Assembly (NCBI GenBank): GCA_937912115.1
Contig: CALDOI010000070.1
Location: forward strand, 1 to 58,810
Direction: 5' to 3'
Source: an uncultured Bacteroidota bacterium
GTDB taxonomy: Bacteria > Bacteroidota > Bacteroidia > Bacteroidales > F082
DNA: 58,810 nucleotides
Part shown: piece by piece, positions 19,032 through 27,739 of the stretch
Layout: each line of letters starts with the position of its first letter
Numbering within the stretch: the first letter of the stretch is position 1
Notes under the pieces: model-generated
Told to the model about the DNA's origin: nothing
Seen by the model: the letters and a program-made list of their open reading frames with translations, nothing else
Database searches by the model: none
Made by a program: the position numbers and the translations under genes

Positions 19032-21200
19032 ATGAAAACCAGATCAACTATTTTGGTTATAATTTTTGTGATTTTTTCCAGGCTTACCGTCATCGGTGGT
19101 GAAGGAATGTGGATACCAATGTTACTGCAACAAATGAATGAAAAGGAGATGCAGGAGATGGGCATGAAAATTACGGCGGAAGATATCTATTCAATCAATA
19201 AAAGCAGTTTAAAAGATGCGATCTTACTTTTCGGAAGAGGATGTACAAGTGAAATAATCTCAAAGGACGGATTACTTCTAACAAATCATCACTGCGGATT
19301 TGGCAATATCCAAAAACACAGTACTCTTGAACATGATTATTTAACCGATGGTTTTTGGGCCATGAATAGAGGAGAGGAACTACCGAATCCTGGTCTTACA
19401 GCAACATTATTGGTCGAAATGAGAGATGTAACGGATAGCATTCTTGCAGATGTTGGTGAAAGTTTGTCGATGAAAGACAGACAGAGTAATATAAAGGCTA
19501 ACATTAAAAGGGTAACTGATAATTTCGAAAAAGACTCAAAATATAAAGCAAGCGTAAAACCTTTTTTTCAGGGTAATACATATTATATGATGATAACCGA
19601 AGTATTTAAGGATATTAGGCTCGTTGGTGCTCCTCCATCTAATATTGGAAAATTTGGCGGCGATACCGACAACTGGATGTGGCCTCGACATACCGGCGAT
19701 TTTTCATTATTTAGAATTTATGTTGACAAAGATGGAAACCCTGCTGAATATTCTGAAGATAATGTACCATATCATCCAAAATTTTATTTCCCAATATCAC
19801 TTGATGGAGTTGATGAAGGCGATTTTACTTTTGTTTTTGGCTATCCTGCCCGCACAAACGAATACCTACCATCATATGCTATCGAGATGATTACGGAAGT
19901 TGGAAATCCTGATAAAATAGAGCTACGCGAAACACGTCTTGATATATTTAAAAAATACTCAAATAAAGATCCTGAAGTAAGAATTAAATATGCAACTAAG
20001 GATGCCAGGGTTGCAAATTATTGGAAAAAGATGATTGGTGAAAGTGGAGGAGTAAAGCGAATGAATGGTATTGAGGTCAAGCAAAAATATGAGGATGAAT
20101 TTACTAATTGGACTAGCTTATCAGGGAATAATCAATATGCTGGTTTAATGCCCGAATTTAAAAAACTTTATGGCGAACTAACTCCAATTAAGGTTGCTGC
20201 TGATTATATGATGGAAGCAGGTATGGCTATCGAAATTGTTAAATTTGCAAGTACATATGCCAAACTTGTTGAACTTAGTAAAGACAAAACTAAGAGTGAT
20301 GACGAAATTAATACTGAAATAGAAAAACTCAAAAAGCAAAACATTGCTTTCTTTAAAGACTATTATAAACCAATTGATGAGGAGGTAATGGCCTCTTTAT
20401 TGAGAATATATGATAATAACCTGACCGCAGAATTTAAACCTGATTTTTTTAATACAATTCACAAAAAGTATAATTATGATTATAAAGCATATACTCAATA
20501 TGTTTTTGCGAAGTCGATGTTTGATAAAGAGGGTAGTTTAACTTCATTGTTGAATAATTATAAATCAAAGAGCTATAAGAAAATTGAAAAAGATCCCGCA
20601 TACATAATGGCAATGGAAATGGGAAGACTCTTCAAAGAGAAGCTTTGGGGTAATATGACAAGTATTAATAATTCAATTGATAGCCTGCAACGAATTTACA
20701 TGAAGGCTCAGATGGAAATGAAACCCGATGATCGCTTTTATCCCGATGCAAATTTTACCTTGCGTGTTACTTATGGAAATGTTGGTGGGTATTCACCAAA
20801 GGATGCAGTATATTATAAACATTTCACCACACTCGATGGCATTATGGAAAAGGAAGATCCCGATATTTATGATTATGTTGTAACAGATAGGTTAAGAGAG
20901 TTATATGAAACCAAGGATTATGGCCAATATGCTGATAAGGATGGATCACTGCATGTGGGATTTGCGGCAAGCAACCATACAACCGGAGGTAATTCAGGAA
21001 GCCCTGTACTAAATGCAAATGGAGAGTTGGTTGGGGTTAATTTTGATAGATGTTGGGAAGGCACCATGAGTGACTTAATGTACGATCCAAATGTATGCCG
21101 TAATATTTCAATCGATATTAGATATTTTCTTTTTATTGTGGATAAATATGCCGGAGCCGGATATCTATTGGATGAGATGAAATTAGTGAGAGGTGAATAG
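19032..21200 (+). CDS. S46-family dipeptidyl-peptidase, DPP11-like (Asp/Glu-specific)
   Basis: A 722-residue periplasmic serine exopeptidase that removes dipeptides from oligopeptides. I start it at 19032 because a signal peptide follows (STILVIIFVIF) and the length then matches the family; the open frame extends to 18630 but that part reads through a repeat and icmF. The catalytic triad parts are NHHC (residues 85-88), the Asp in DNWMWPRHTGDFS, and S655 in GGNSGSPV. Residue 673, 18 positions after the Ser, is Arg (FDRCWEG). In Porphyromonas DPP11 an Arg at this spacing gives Asp/Glu preference, whereas DPP7 has Gly. It therefore probably feeds acidic dipeptides to amino acid fermentation. 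Confidence 0.93.
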   Translation: MKTRSTILVIIFVIFSRLTVIGGEGMWIPMLLQQMNEKEMQEMGMKITAEDIYSINKSSLKDAILLFGRGCTSEIISKDGLLLTNHHCGFGNIQKHSTLEHDYLTDGFWAMNRGEELPNPGLTATLLVEMRDVTDSILADVGESLSMKDRQSNIKANIKRVTDNFEKDSKYKASVKPFFQGNTYYMMITEVFKDIRLVGAPPSNIGKFGGDTDNWMWPRHTGDFSLFRIYVDKDGNPAEYSEDNVPYHPKFYFPISLDGVDEGDFTFVFGYPARTNEYLPSYAIEMITEVGNPDKIELRETRLDIFKKYSNKDPEVRIKYATKDARVANYWKKMIGESGGVKRMNGIEVKQKYEDEFTNWTSLSGNNQYAGLMPEFKKLYGELTPIKVAADYMMEAGMAIEIVKFASTYAKLVELSKDKTKSDDEINTEIEKLKKQNIAFFKDYYKPIDEEVMASLLRIYDNNLTAEFKPDFFNTIHKKYNYDYKAYTQYVFAKSMFDKEGSLTSLLNNYKSKSYKKIEKDPAYIMAMEMGRLFKEKLWGNMTSINNSIDSLQRIYMKAQMEMKPDDRFYPDANFTLRVTYGNVGGYSPKDAVYYKHFTTLDGIMEKEDPDIYDYVVTDRLRELYETKDYGQYADKDGSLHVGFAASNHTTGGNSGSPVLNANGELVGVNFDRCWEGTMSDLMYDPNVCRNISIDIRYFLFIVDKYAGAGYLLDEMKLVRGE

Positions 21201-21265
21201 CGAGTGGTGAATTGAGTGGTTGAATAGTATATATACAACAATCGAATAATCTGAATAATTAAACT

Positions 21266-22354
21266 GTGAGTCCTAAACTAAAAATACTGCCTCTTAACGA
21301 TTGGATTGATACCAATGGATTACCATTGATAATTTCAGGCCCATGTAGCGCTGAGAGTGAGTACCAGTTGCTCAAAACTGCTCGTCAGCTTGCTGAAACA
21401 AACAAACTCCATGTTTTCAGAGCAGGCATTTGGAAACCCCGCTCCCGGCCTAATGACTTTGAAGGTGTGGGTGAGCAAGGATTGATCTGGCTCAAAAAAG
21501 TAAAAGAAGAAACCGGATTGCTAACCACAGTTGAGGTTGCTGATGCCAAACATGTTGAGTTGGCATTGAAGCATGATGTTGATATACTTTGGATTGGAGC
21601 TCGTACGGTTGTAAATCCATTCTCGGTACAAGCAATTGCCGAAACTTTAGCAGGTGTTGATATACCTGTTATGATAAAAAATCCGGTAAATCCTGATATA
21701 AAATTATGGCTAGGAGCGATTGAGAGGATGAACGCAATTGGGATAAATAAGTTAATCGCAATACATCGTGGGTTTCATTATTTTGAAAAATCCCCTTTTC
21801 GTAATGCACCTATGTGGGAAATTCCAATTGAACTTAAACGAATTGCACCTCGACTTCCGATAATTGTTGATCCAAGTCATATTTGTGGAAAGCAGAATCT
21901 GATTGAATCAATTTCACAAAAGGCTTTAGATCTTGAAATGGATGGCTTAATGATTGAGAGTCATTTCGATCCTGATAATGCACTAACGGATGCCGCTCAG
22001 CAAATCACACCAAAATATTTGCAAAAAATGCTTGAAAGACTTGTTATCAGGCATAAAAGGGGTGACTTGGACTTTCAGCATAAGCTTGAGGAACTTAGAA
22101 CAGAAGTTGATAAGTTGGATGGTGAGTTGATGCAGATTCTATCAAAACGAATGGAATTAATTGATGAAATTGGTGAATACAAAAGAGAAAATGACATTAC
22201 CATTCTTCAAATGAAACGATGGGCAGGGATTATTGCCGATCGTATGTCGATAGGAACTCACATGGGGCTTGATAAAGTTTTCCTTAAAAAACTTCTCACA
22301 CTTATTCATAAAGAATCAATCCAACGCCAGGAAGATATTTTTAGGAAGAAGTAG
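21266..22354 (+). CDS. Bifunctional DAHP synthase / chorismate mutase (type Ibeta)
   Basis: A 362-residue enzyme catalysing the first shikimate step and, by its C-terminal domain, chorismate to prephenate. Residues about 15-265 are the KDPG-type DAHP synthase barrel (SGPCSAES, FRAGIWKPRSRPNDFEG, WIGARTVVNPF, MIKNPVNPD, IHRGFHYF, VDPSHICGK). Residues about 275-362 form an AroQ-type chorismate mutase helix bundle (VDKLDGELMQILSKRMELI, IGEYKRENDI). The mutase probably acts as feedback sensor too, as in Porphyromonas/Bacillus-type enzymes. Translation starts at a GTG. It ends 17 bp from a convergent MATE gene. The rest of the aromatic pathway is not in the window. Confidence 0.94.
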   Translation: MSPKLKILPLNDWIDTNGLPLIISGPCSAESEYQLLKTARQLAETNKLHVFRAGIWKPRSRPNDFEGVGEQGLIWLKKVKEETGLLTTVEVADAKHVELALKHDVDILWIGARTVVNPFSVQAIAETLAGVDIPVMIKNPVNPDIKLWLGAIERMNAIGINKLIAIHRGFHYFEKSPFRNAPMWEIPIELKRIAPRLPIIVDPSHICGKQNLIESISQKALDLEMDGLMIESHFDPDNALTDAAQQITPKYLQKMLERLVIRHKRGDLDFQHKLEELRTEVDKLDGELMQILSKRMELIDEIGEYKRENDITILQMKRWAGIIADRMSIGTHMGLDKVFLKKLLTLIHKESIQRQEDIFRKK

Positions 22355-22370
22355 TGTTGGAAAATGAGTG

Positions 22371-23705
22371 CTAAATACTCCCCTTTTTCCAATGTCCCGT
22401 TTTAAGATATAGATAAGAAACCGAACTCAGGAGTATGCCATATACAATTTCTGATGTCCAGGCAAGGGCAACATCTGCATTAAACACATAAACTATAGTA
22501 TAGGTGTAAACCAGATAAAAACTTAGTACAATCATCTCCAATGCAAGCGAAATATTGGTCTTTCCTGTCCCTGAAATTCCGTTAAAAAATATAAACCCCT
22601 GACTTAGAAATAAAGCGCCAATACTTACAACATAAAGCACCGGTTTGCCAAGGGCGATAAGCTTTGGGTCGTTTGTGTAAATGCTCATTATTATCTCAGG
22701 AAATATTACATTAGTACCCACAATAACCAGAACACCAACGAAACATAGTGCACCAATTTTATAAATCAACGACATAACCTGATCCTGTTTTTTTAATCCT
22801 ATTATATAGCTTACAAGGGTATTTGTGGCTGTGGCAAACCCCCAAACAGGAACCATTAATATTACATAAATGCTTCGTATAATATTTGAAACTGCTAAAG
22901 CCATTTCCCCTATTTTCTCAATAAACAGGAAAAATATAAACCATACCGAAAGTGAAATAAACTGCTGCATCATTATGGGTATTGCAACTTTTAAAATTGC
23001 CTTAAGTTGTTGCAAGTTTGGTACTAAAAACCTAAAAAGTGCATAATCGTCAAATTTAATTTTAATGAAAGTGTAGGCAATAAAATATATCAATGCACTG
23101 GCCTCGGCAATAACCGAAGCTAAGGCCGCACCTGCAACTCCCATTTCCGGAGCCCCATATTTACCAAATATTAGTATATAGTCGAGTATGATATTAACGA
23201 TGGCCAATACAACAGTTGTGTATGTGATAACTTTTGTTTTTGCCAACCCAACAAAGAATGCACGGAATACCATGTTTCCCATAGCAAAAAATATACCCAC
23301 TGCTCTGTATTTCATGTAGATTGTGGTTTCTGCAAAGATGGCTTTTGATTGAACGGCAAATTCCAGAATATCAATGGACCAATATCTGAGTAGAATATAG
23401 GTAAAGATTGCAAGAGGTACCATGAAATAAAGTGACTGGTCGATAATTGGGCCTATTTCTTTGAGTCGTCCTTCCCCATTTCGGCGAGCAATTATTATTT
23501 GCGCCCCCGTGCTAAAGCCAAGGCCAAGCATAATAACTGCCAGATAAAATAGTCCACCCAGAGCACCAGCACCTAGTGCAATTTCTCCAACCCTACCCAA
23601 GAATGCTGTATCGGTGAAGTTGATGAGATTTTGCGCAATGCTACCCAGTATTATTGGGTATGCAATTTGCCAAATCCGACTGTATTTAATATCGGTTTTT
23701 GTCAT
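22371..23705 (-). CDS. MATE-family multidrug/Na+ or H+ antiporter
   Basis: A 444-residue inner-membrane protein with about twelve membrane segments in two homologous halves. The N-terminus (IWQIAYPIILGSIAQNLINF, DTAFLGRVGEIALGA) is the typical MATE opening, and the second half repeats it (VAIPIMMQQFISLSVWFIFF). It would export cationic compounds using an ion gradient. A TATCTTTG box (complement 23714-23721) ends only 8 nt before the ATG, so the mRNA may have almost no leader. It lies downstream of hydE but a hairpin separates them, so it is probably transcribed on its own. Confidence 0.93.
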   Translation of the reverse strand: MTKTDIKYSRIWQIAYPIILGSIAQNLINFTDTAFLGRVGEIALGAGALGGLFYLAVIMLGLGFSTGAQIIIARRNGEGRLKEIGPIIDQSLYFMVPLAIFTYILLRYWSIDILEFAVQSKAIFAETTIYMKYRAVGIFFAMGNMVFRAFFVGLAKTKVITYTTVVLAIVNIILDYILIFGKYGAPEMGVAGAALASVIAEASALIYFIAYTFIKIKFDDYALFRFLVPNLQQLKAILKVAIPIMMQQFISLSVWFIFFLFIEKIGEMALAVSNIIRSIYVILMVPVWGFATATNTLVSYIIGLKKQDQVMSLIYKIGALCFVGVLVIVGTNVIFPEIIMSIYTNDPKLIALGKPVLYVVSIGALFLSQGFIFFNGISGTGKTNISLALEMIVLSFYLVYTYTIVYVFNADVALAWTSEIVYGILLSSVSYLYLKTGHWKKGSI

Positions 23706-23713
23706 TTCGGCGG

Positions 23714-23721
23714 CAAAGATA
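23714..23721 (-). promoter_or_regulatory. -7 promoter box TATCTTTG next to the MATE start codon
   Basis: An exact TAnnTTTG match on the minus strand with only 8 nt between box and ATG. If used, transcription would start within a few bases of the start codon. Confidence 0.45.
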
Positions 23722-23801
23722 AGAACTTAAAAGGAACTCATTGTAGGTCAGTAACTACATTGATAATATGTAAATATGGACTTCAAGTCCTAAGCCCTTT
23801 A

Positions 23802-23825
23802 CTTTCGGATTCGGAAATCCGAAAG
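23802..23825. terminator. Perfect 10-bp hairpin downstream of hydE
   Basis: CTTTCGGATT (23802-23811) and AATCCGAAAG (23816-23825) are perfect complements around the loop CGGA, 26 nt after the hydE stop codon. No U-run follows on the minus strand, so it may be a weak or Rho-independent-like terminator, or an mRNA 3'-end stabiliser. Confidence 0.6.
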
Positions 23826-23851
23826 AGCATAGACTTTCATTCCGTAGTTGT

Positions 23852-24934
23852 TTATTTTATTCTCTTTGTATAGTGTATAGAATTTCCCTGTTCGCCATAC
23901 GAAGCTACACAACCAGCTCTAATAATAAGTTTTTCGATAGACTGTTTGCTATCCTCTGCCTCTTCATTGATACCAGGTTTATCATTATATAATGCATATT
24001 GCTCACGATAAAGCCCCGGTGTTGTATTTGGCATCAAGATGTTTGCTCCGGCTACTAATGCCATTTCACGACCACCATCAACAAGAGTTTGCATTGCCGT
24101 TGTTGCTGCAATATTAATGTCTTTCATCATAATTCGTAGGATGGCAATCATTTTAAGACTTAAATCGATTCTGGCTTTTTTGGTGGGAACCAAGTCTTTA
24201 TACTTGTATAATTCGGTGTCAACATGCTCAATGTAAGGACCCATTCCGCACATGTCGATATTTAAATTGCGCATAAAAAGTAAATCATCAGCAAGGTTTT
24301 CAATTGTTTGAAAAGGTAAGCCAATCATTACTCCTGTTCCTGTTTGATAACCACACTTTTGTAAATTTTTTAAGGCTTCAAGCCTGATATGGTAGTTATG
24401 CTTTTTATTATTTGGATGGAGTTTGTAATATAGATTTCTATCGGATGATTCAATACGAAGTAAATAGCGATGGGCACCTGCTGCTTTCCATCGGCGATAA
24501 GTTCTAATACTCTGTTCTCCACAAGAAAGTGTTACACCGAGTTTTCCTTTACCGATTCTAGTAATAGCAAACAGGATATCTTCTATAATCTGTGTAAAAC
24601 TCTCACTTTGTATTTCGCCAGTTTGAATTACTAATGAACCATAGTTGTTAGCGTATGTAAATTGAATTGCCTCTTCTACTTCAGGTAAACTTACCATAAA
24701 CCGTTGAAGCTTTTTGTTAGATGCTCCAATGCCACAATAATGGCAGTTTTTTGTACAATGATTTGTAAGTTCTATTAGTCCACGCAAGTGAACCTTATTT
24801 CCTATATATTCGTGTTTTACTTCCGCAGCTTTTGCAAATAGTAATTCCCTGTCATTACCTTCTGACATTAATAGTGTAACTATAGATTCTTTATCAAATC
24901 TTTCTTCACTTAGTATTTGGCAAACGGTTGACAT
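23852..24934 (-). CDS. hydE: [FeFe]-hydrogenase maturase HydE (radical SAM)
   Basis: A 360-residue radical SAM protein that helps build the diiron subcluster of the H-cluster. The [4Fe-4S] motif is CTKNCHYC near residue 60, followed by GIGASNKK. IQTGEIQSE and LSCGEQSIRTY are HydE-like strands, and the barrel closes with TAMQTLVDGGREMALVAGAN and MPNTTPGLYREQY. The alternative, biotin synthase or PylB, is excluded by context: hydF and hydG are the two genes upstream. It is the last gene of the locus and is 27 bp from hydF, so the two are co-transcribed. Confidence 0.95.
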   Translation of the reverse strand: MSTVCQILSEERFDKESIVTLLMSEGNDRELLFAKAAEVKHEYIGNKVHLRGLIELTNHCTKNCHYCGIGASNKKLQRFMVSLPEVEEAIQFTYANNYGSLVIQTGEIQSESFTQIIEDILFAITRIGKGKLGVTLSCGEQSIRTYRRWKAAGAHRYLLRIESSDRNLYYKLHPNNKKHNYHIRLEALKNLQKCGYQTGTGVMIGLPFQTIENLADDLLFMRNLNIDMCGMGPYIEHVDTELYKYKDLVPTKKARIDLSLKMIAILRIMMKDINIAATTAMQTLVDGGREMALVAGANILMPNTTPGLYREQYALYNDKPGINEEAEDSKQSIEKLIIRAGCVASYGEQGNSIHYTKRIK

Positions 24935-24961
24935 AGTTAGTAGAGTTGGAGAATTATTTGG

Positions 24962-26170
24962 TCATGATTTTGTGCTCACAAATGGCATTACTGCTCGCTC
25001 AAAAATTCCATTCATAAATGCAATTGCCATACCGTAGTTGGATACTGGAATACCTGCATCAATTGCAGGTTTAAGTCTGTTATTTAGTTGTTTACGCGTA
25101 ACAACACAGCCGCCACATTGTATAATCATTGCATAATCAGTTATGTCATTTTTCAGGCTATCTAATCCAGCTATAACATCAAATTCAATTTCTTTGCCAG
25201 TAAATTTTGTAATCCAATTCGGCAGTTTAAATCTTCCAATATCTTCACAGCTAACATGGTGAGTGCATGATTCCAGGATTAAAACTTTTTCGCCATCCTT
25301 AAGTTTTGCAAGATGGGGTGTTCCTTCCAGGTACTTATCGAAATTTGATTTCATTCGGGCAAATACAATACTAAATCCCGTTAAAGGAATTTCTTCGGGG
25401 ATAATTTTTGAAACAAAGTCAAAGGCCTGACTGTCGGTAATTGCAAGGGCTGGTTTGACTCCCATTTTCATGAAATCCTCAAGTTCAGTTTCTCTCAGTG
25501 TAATACAGATACAATTATGATCAAGCACATCCCTAATTGCCATTTGCTGTGGCAATATCATCCGCCCTTCGGGAGCTTCTGAATCTATTGGTGTAATAAG
25601 AAGTACAACATCTTTTTCCTTAACAATACCTTCCAGCAATGCCGGCTTAATGTATACTGATGCTGGAATTTTCTCTCGCATCAGGTTTGTTACAAACGAT
25701 AAACTACTACTAGTTATAGTGTTTATATCATAACATTTTTGACTTGTTTCTTCAATAATTTGTTTTCTGGTTTGTGCCAGAAGTGGAAATGCATCGGATT
25801 TATTATGGAATATGAGGTAAGGAATATCAAGATTATTAAATTCAGATATTAAATGTTTTTCGAAAGAATCAAAACTATTATCTGCAATTAAAAGTACTGC
25901 CAGGTCGATGGTATTTATTACTGCCATTGTTTTGGCAATTCGTTTCATACCTAATTCTCCCACATCATCAATACCTGCAGTATCAACAATAATTACCGGG
26001 CCAACTCCAAAAATTTCCACCGACTTTTTTACAGGGTCGGTAGTTGTTCCGGCAAGATCTGATACAATAGCAACATCCTGTCCTGTAATCATATTGATAA
26101 AAGAACTTTTGCCGTTATTTCTTTTTCCAAAAATTCCAATATGTGGCTTAATATCTTTTCCTTTTTTCAT
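24962..26170 (-). CDS. hydF: [FeFe]-hydrogenase maturase HydF (GTPase scaffold)
   Basis: A 402-residue scaffold that carries the 2Fe precursor and hands it to HydA. The N-terminal GTPase domain has P-loop GKRNNGKSS, switch region AGTTTDPV, DTAG and the NKSD-type base motif (HNKSDAF). A dimerisation domain follows. The C-terminal cluster-binding domain has CTHH and CGGC, the CxH...CxxC ligands of the [4Fe-4S] cluster. The gene lies between hydG (after a 130-bp gap with an inverted repeat) and hydE. Confidence 0.96.
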   Translation of the reverse strand: MKKGKDIKPHIGIFGKRNNGKSSFINMITGQDVAIVSDLAGTTTDPVKKSVEIFGVGPVIIVDTAGIDDVGELGMKRIAKTMAVINTIDLAVLLIADNSFDSFEKHLISEFNNLDIPYLIFHNKSDAFPLLAQTRKQIIEETSQKCYDINTITSSSLSFVTNLMREKIPASVYIKPALLEGIVKEKDVVLLITPIDSEAPEGRMILPQQMAIRDVLDHNCICITLRETELEDFMKMGVKPALAITDSQAFDFVSKIIPEEIPLTGFSIVFARMKSNFDKYLEGTPHLAKLKDGEKVLILESCTHHVSCEDIGRFKLPNWITKFTGKEIEFDVIAGLDSLKNDITDYAMIIQCGGCVVTRKQLNNRLKPAIDAGIPVSNYGMAIAFMNGIFERAVMPFVSTKS

Positions 26171-26207
26171 TGCATCGAGGTTATAAGTTAGTTGTTATTA
26201 GTTATAT

Positions 26208-26275
26208 GTTATACGTTGATAGTTATTTTGTTGAGATAGGGGATTTAGATTTTTATGAAGTAATCAACGTATAAC
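26208..26275. repeat. Intergenic inverted repeat between hydG and hydF
   Basis: GTTATACGTTGAT (26208-26220) and ATCAACGTATAAC (26263-26275) are perfect 13-bp complements with a 42-nt loop. Flanking words of the GTTA/TTAG/TATA type (26181-26207 and 26276-26296) extend the pairing loosely. It interrupts the maturase genes and could modulate hydFE expression. Confidence 0.75.
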
Positions 26276-26300
26276 AACTAACATATAACGATTAACATAA

Positions 26301-27728
26301 TTAATAATATAGATCTCGTTCACCATGCATAATCCTATCAATTTTCATCTTTAGTGAAGCCTCGAGTTTTGGCTCGTTTAGTTCTCCAATATTTTTATCA
26401 ATCAATAACCAACCTTTAGTAGCTGTATCATCTTTTGCATAGTCAATTATATACTCTGCCAAAGTTAATATAGCATTGGGAGTACAAAATCGTTTTATAA
26501 ATCCGGGAACGGAAAATTCCATAAAGTGCTCACCTGTTCGTCCCTTTCGGTAGCAAGCGGTGCAAAATGATGGTAAGTAATCTCCTTCAATCAACTCATC
26601 TATTACCTCTCCCAGGGAGCGGTCGTCGTTAATTAGGAATTGTTCCTGGTTAAGATCTTGTTTCTTATTCTCTTTTTCTGAATATGCACCCAACTCGATT
26701 TTTGTTCCGGCATCTACCTGTGAACAACCATATTGAAGAACTTCTTTACGGATATGTTTTGGTTCACGAGCAGTTAATATCATTCCGGTATAGGGGACTG
26801 CCAATCGAAGTATTGCAATTATTCTGGTAAATTCTTCATCACTTACTACAAATTCAGGATCAACTTGAAATTCAGCTGCATCTTGCAGGCGGGGGAATGA
26901 AATTGTATGAGGACCTACATTATAACAGGCTTCCAGGTGGTTGGTATGTCTAACTAGTCCCATAACATCAAATCTCCAGTCGGCTAATCCAAAAAGCACT
27001 CCAATACCCACATCATCTAATCCTGCTTCCTGAGCTCTGTCGAGAGATACAAGGCGATTATCATATGCAGCTTTTCTGCCACCCTTATGATATTTTTTAT
27101 AAGCCTCTGGATCGTAAGTTTCCTGAAATACCTGATAAGTGCCTATGCCAGCATCCTTAATGGTTTTAAATCCTTCGATACTTAATGGTGCGGCGTTAAT
27201 ATTCACCCTGCGTATTTCACCGTTTCCTGTTTTTACACCATATACTGTTTTAATGTTTTCGGCTATGAACTCAGGAGTATATCTTGGATGTTCGCCATAA
27301 ACAAGAATTAGTCGCTTTTGTCCGTTTTGTTCCAGAGCTTCAACATTCTTAATAAGTTCATCGTTGTTTAGGGTTTTACGAACAGTATCTTTGTTGGTCG
27401 CTTTAAAACCACAGTACTCACAATTATTCTGGCATAAATTTCCCACATATAATGGAGCAAAAAGCACAATGCGTTTTCCATAAACTTTCTCTTTAAGCTG
27501 ACGTGCCCCAGTCTTTATCATTTCAATTTGATCCCTTGAATTAGCCTGAATAAGTGTAGCCACTTCCTCAAGGTTTAGACGTTCTTTATTTAAAGATTTG
27601 GAAACGATTTCTCTAATTCTATCACTGGTTGGCCTAGCATTGTCAAGATAGTTCCAAATCTCGTTTGTGTCGATATATGGAACTTGTGGTTCGTCGGGAA
27701 TGTTATATTTTTCGGGAGTAAACTTCAT
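26301..27728 (-). CDS. hydG: [FeFe]-hydrogenase maturase HydG (tyrosine lyase)
   Basis: A 475-residue radical SAM enzyme that cleaves tyrosine to p-cresol, CO and cyanide and makes the Fe(CO)2CN synthon for the H-cluster. The radical SAM motif is CQNNCEYC near residue 100, and the auxiliary C-terminal cluster motif CTAC...C is present around residues 385-410 (SFCTACYRKGRTGEHFMEF, then RFC). Length and motifs match HydG rather than ThiH, which lacks the C-terminal CxxC. It is 11 bp downstream of the REC-kinase gene, so regulators and maturases share a transcript. Confidence 0.96.
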   Translation of the reverse strand: MKFTPEKYNIPDEPQVPYIDTNEIWNYLDNARPTSDRIREIVSKSLNKERLNLEEVATLIQANSRDQIEMIKTGARQLKEKVYGKRIVLFAPLYVGNLCQNNCEYCGFKATNKDTVRKTLNNDELIKNVEALEQNGQKRLILVYGEHPRYTPEFIAENIKTVYGVKTGNGEIRRVNINAAPLSIEGFKTIKDAGIGTYQVFQETYDPEAYKKYHKGGRKAAYDNRLVSLDRAQEAGLDDVGIGVLFGLADWRFDVMGLVRHTNHLEACYNVGPHTISFPRLQDAAEFQVDPEFVVSDEEFTRIIAILRLAVPYTGMILTAREPKHIRKEVLQYGCSQVDAGTKIELGAYSEKENKKQDLNQEQFLINDDRSLGEVIDELIEGDYLPSFCTACYRKGRTGEHFMEFSVPGFIKRFCTPNAILTLAEYIIDYAKDDTATKGWLLIDKNIGELNEPKLEASLKMKIDRIMHGERDLYY

Positions 27729-27739
27729 TATTGCGAATT

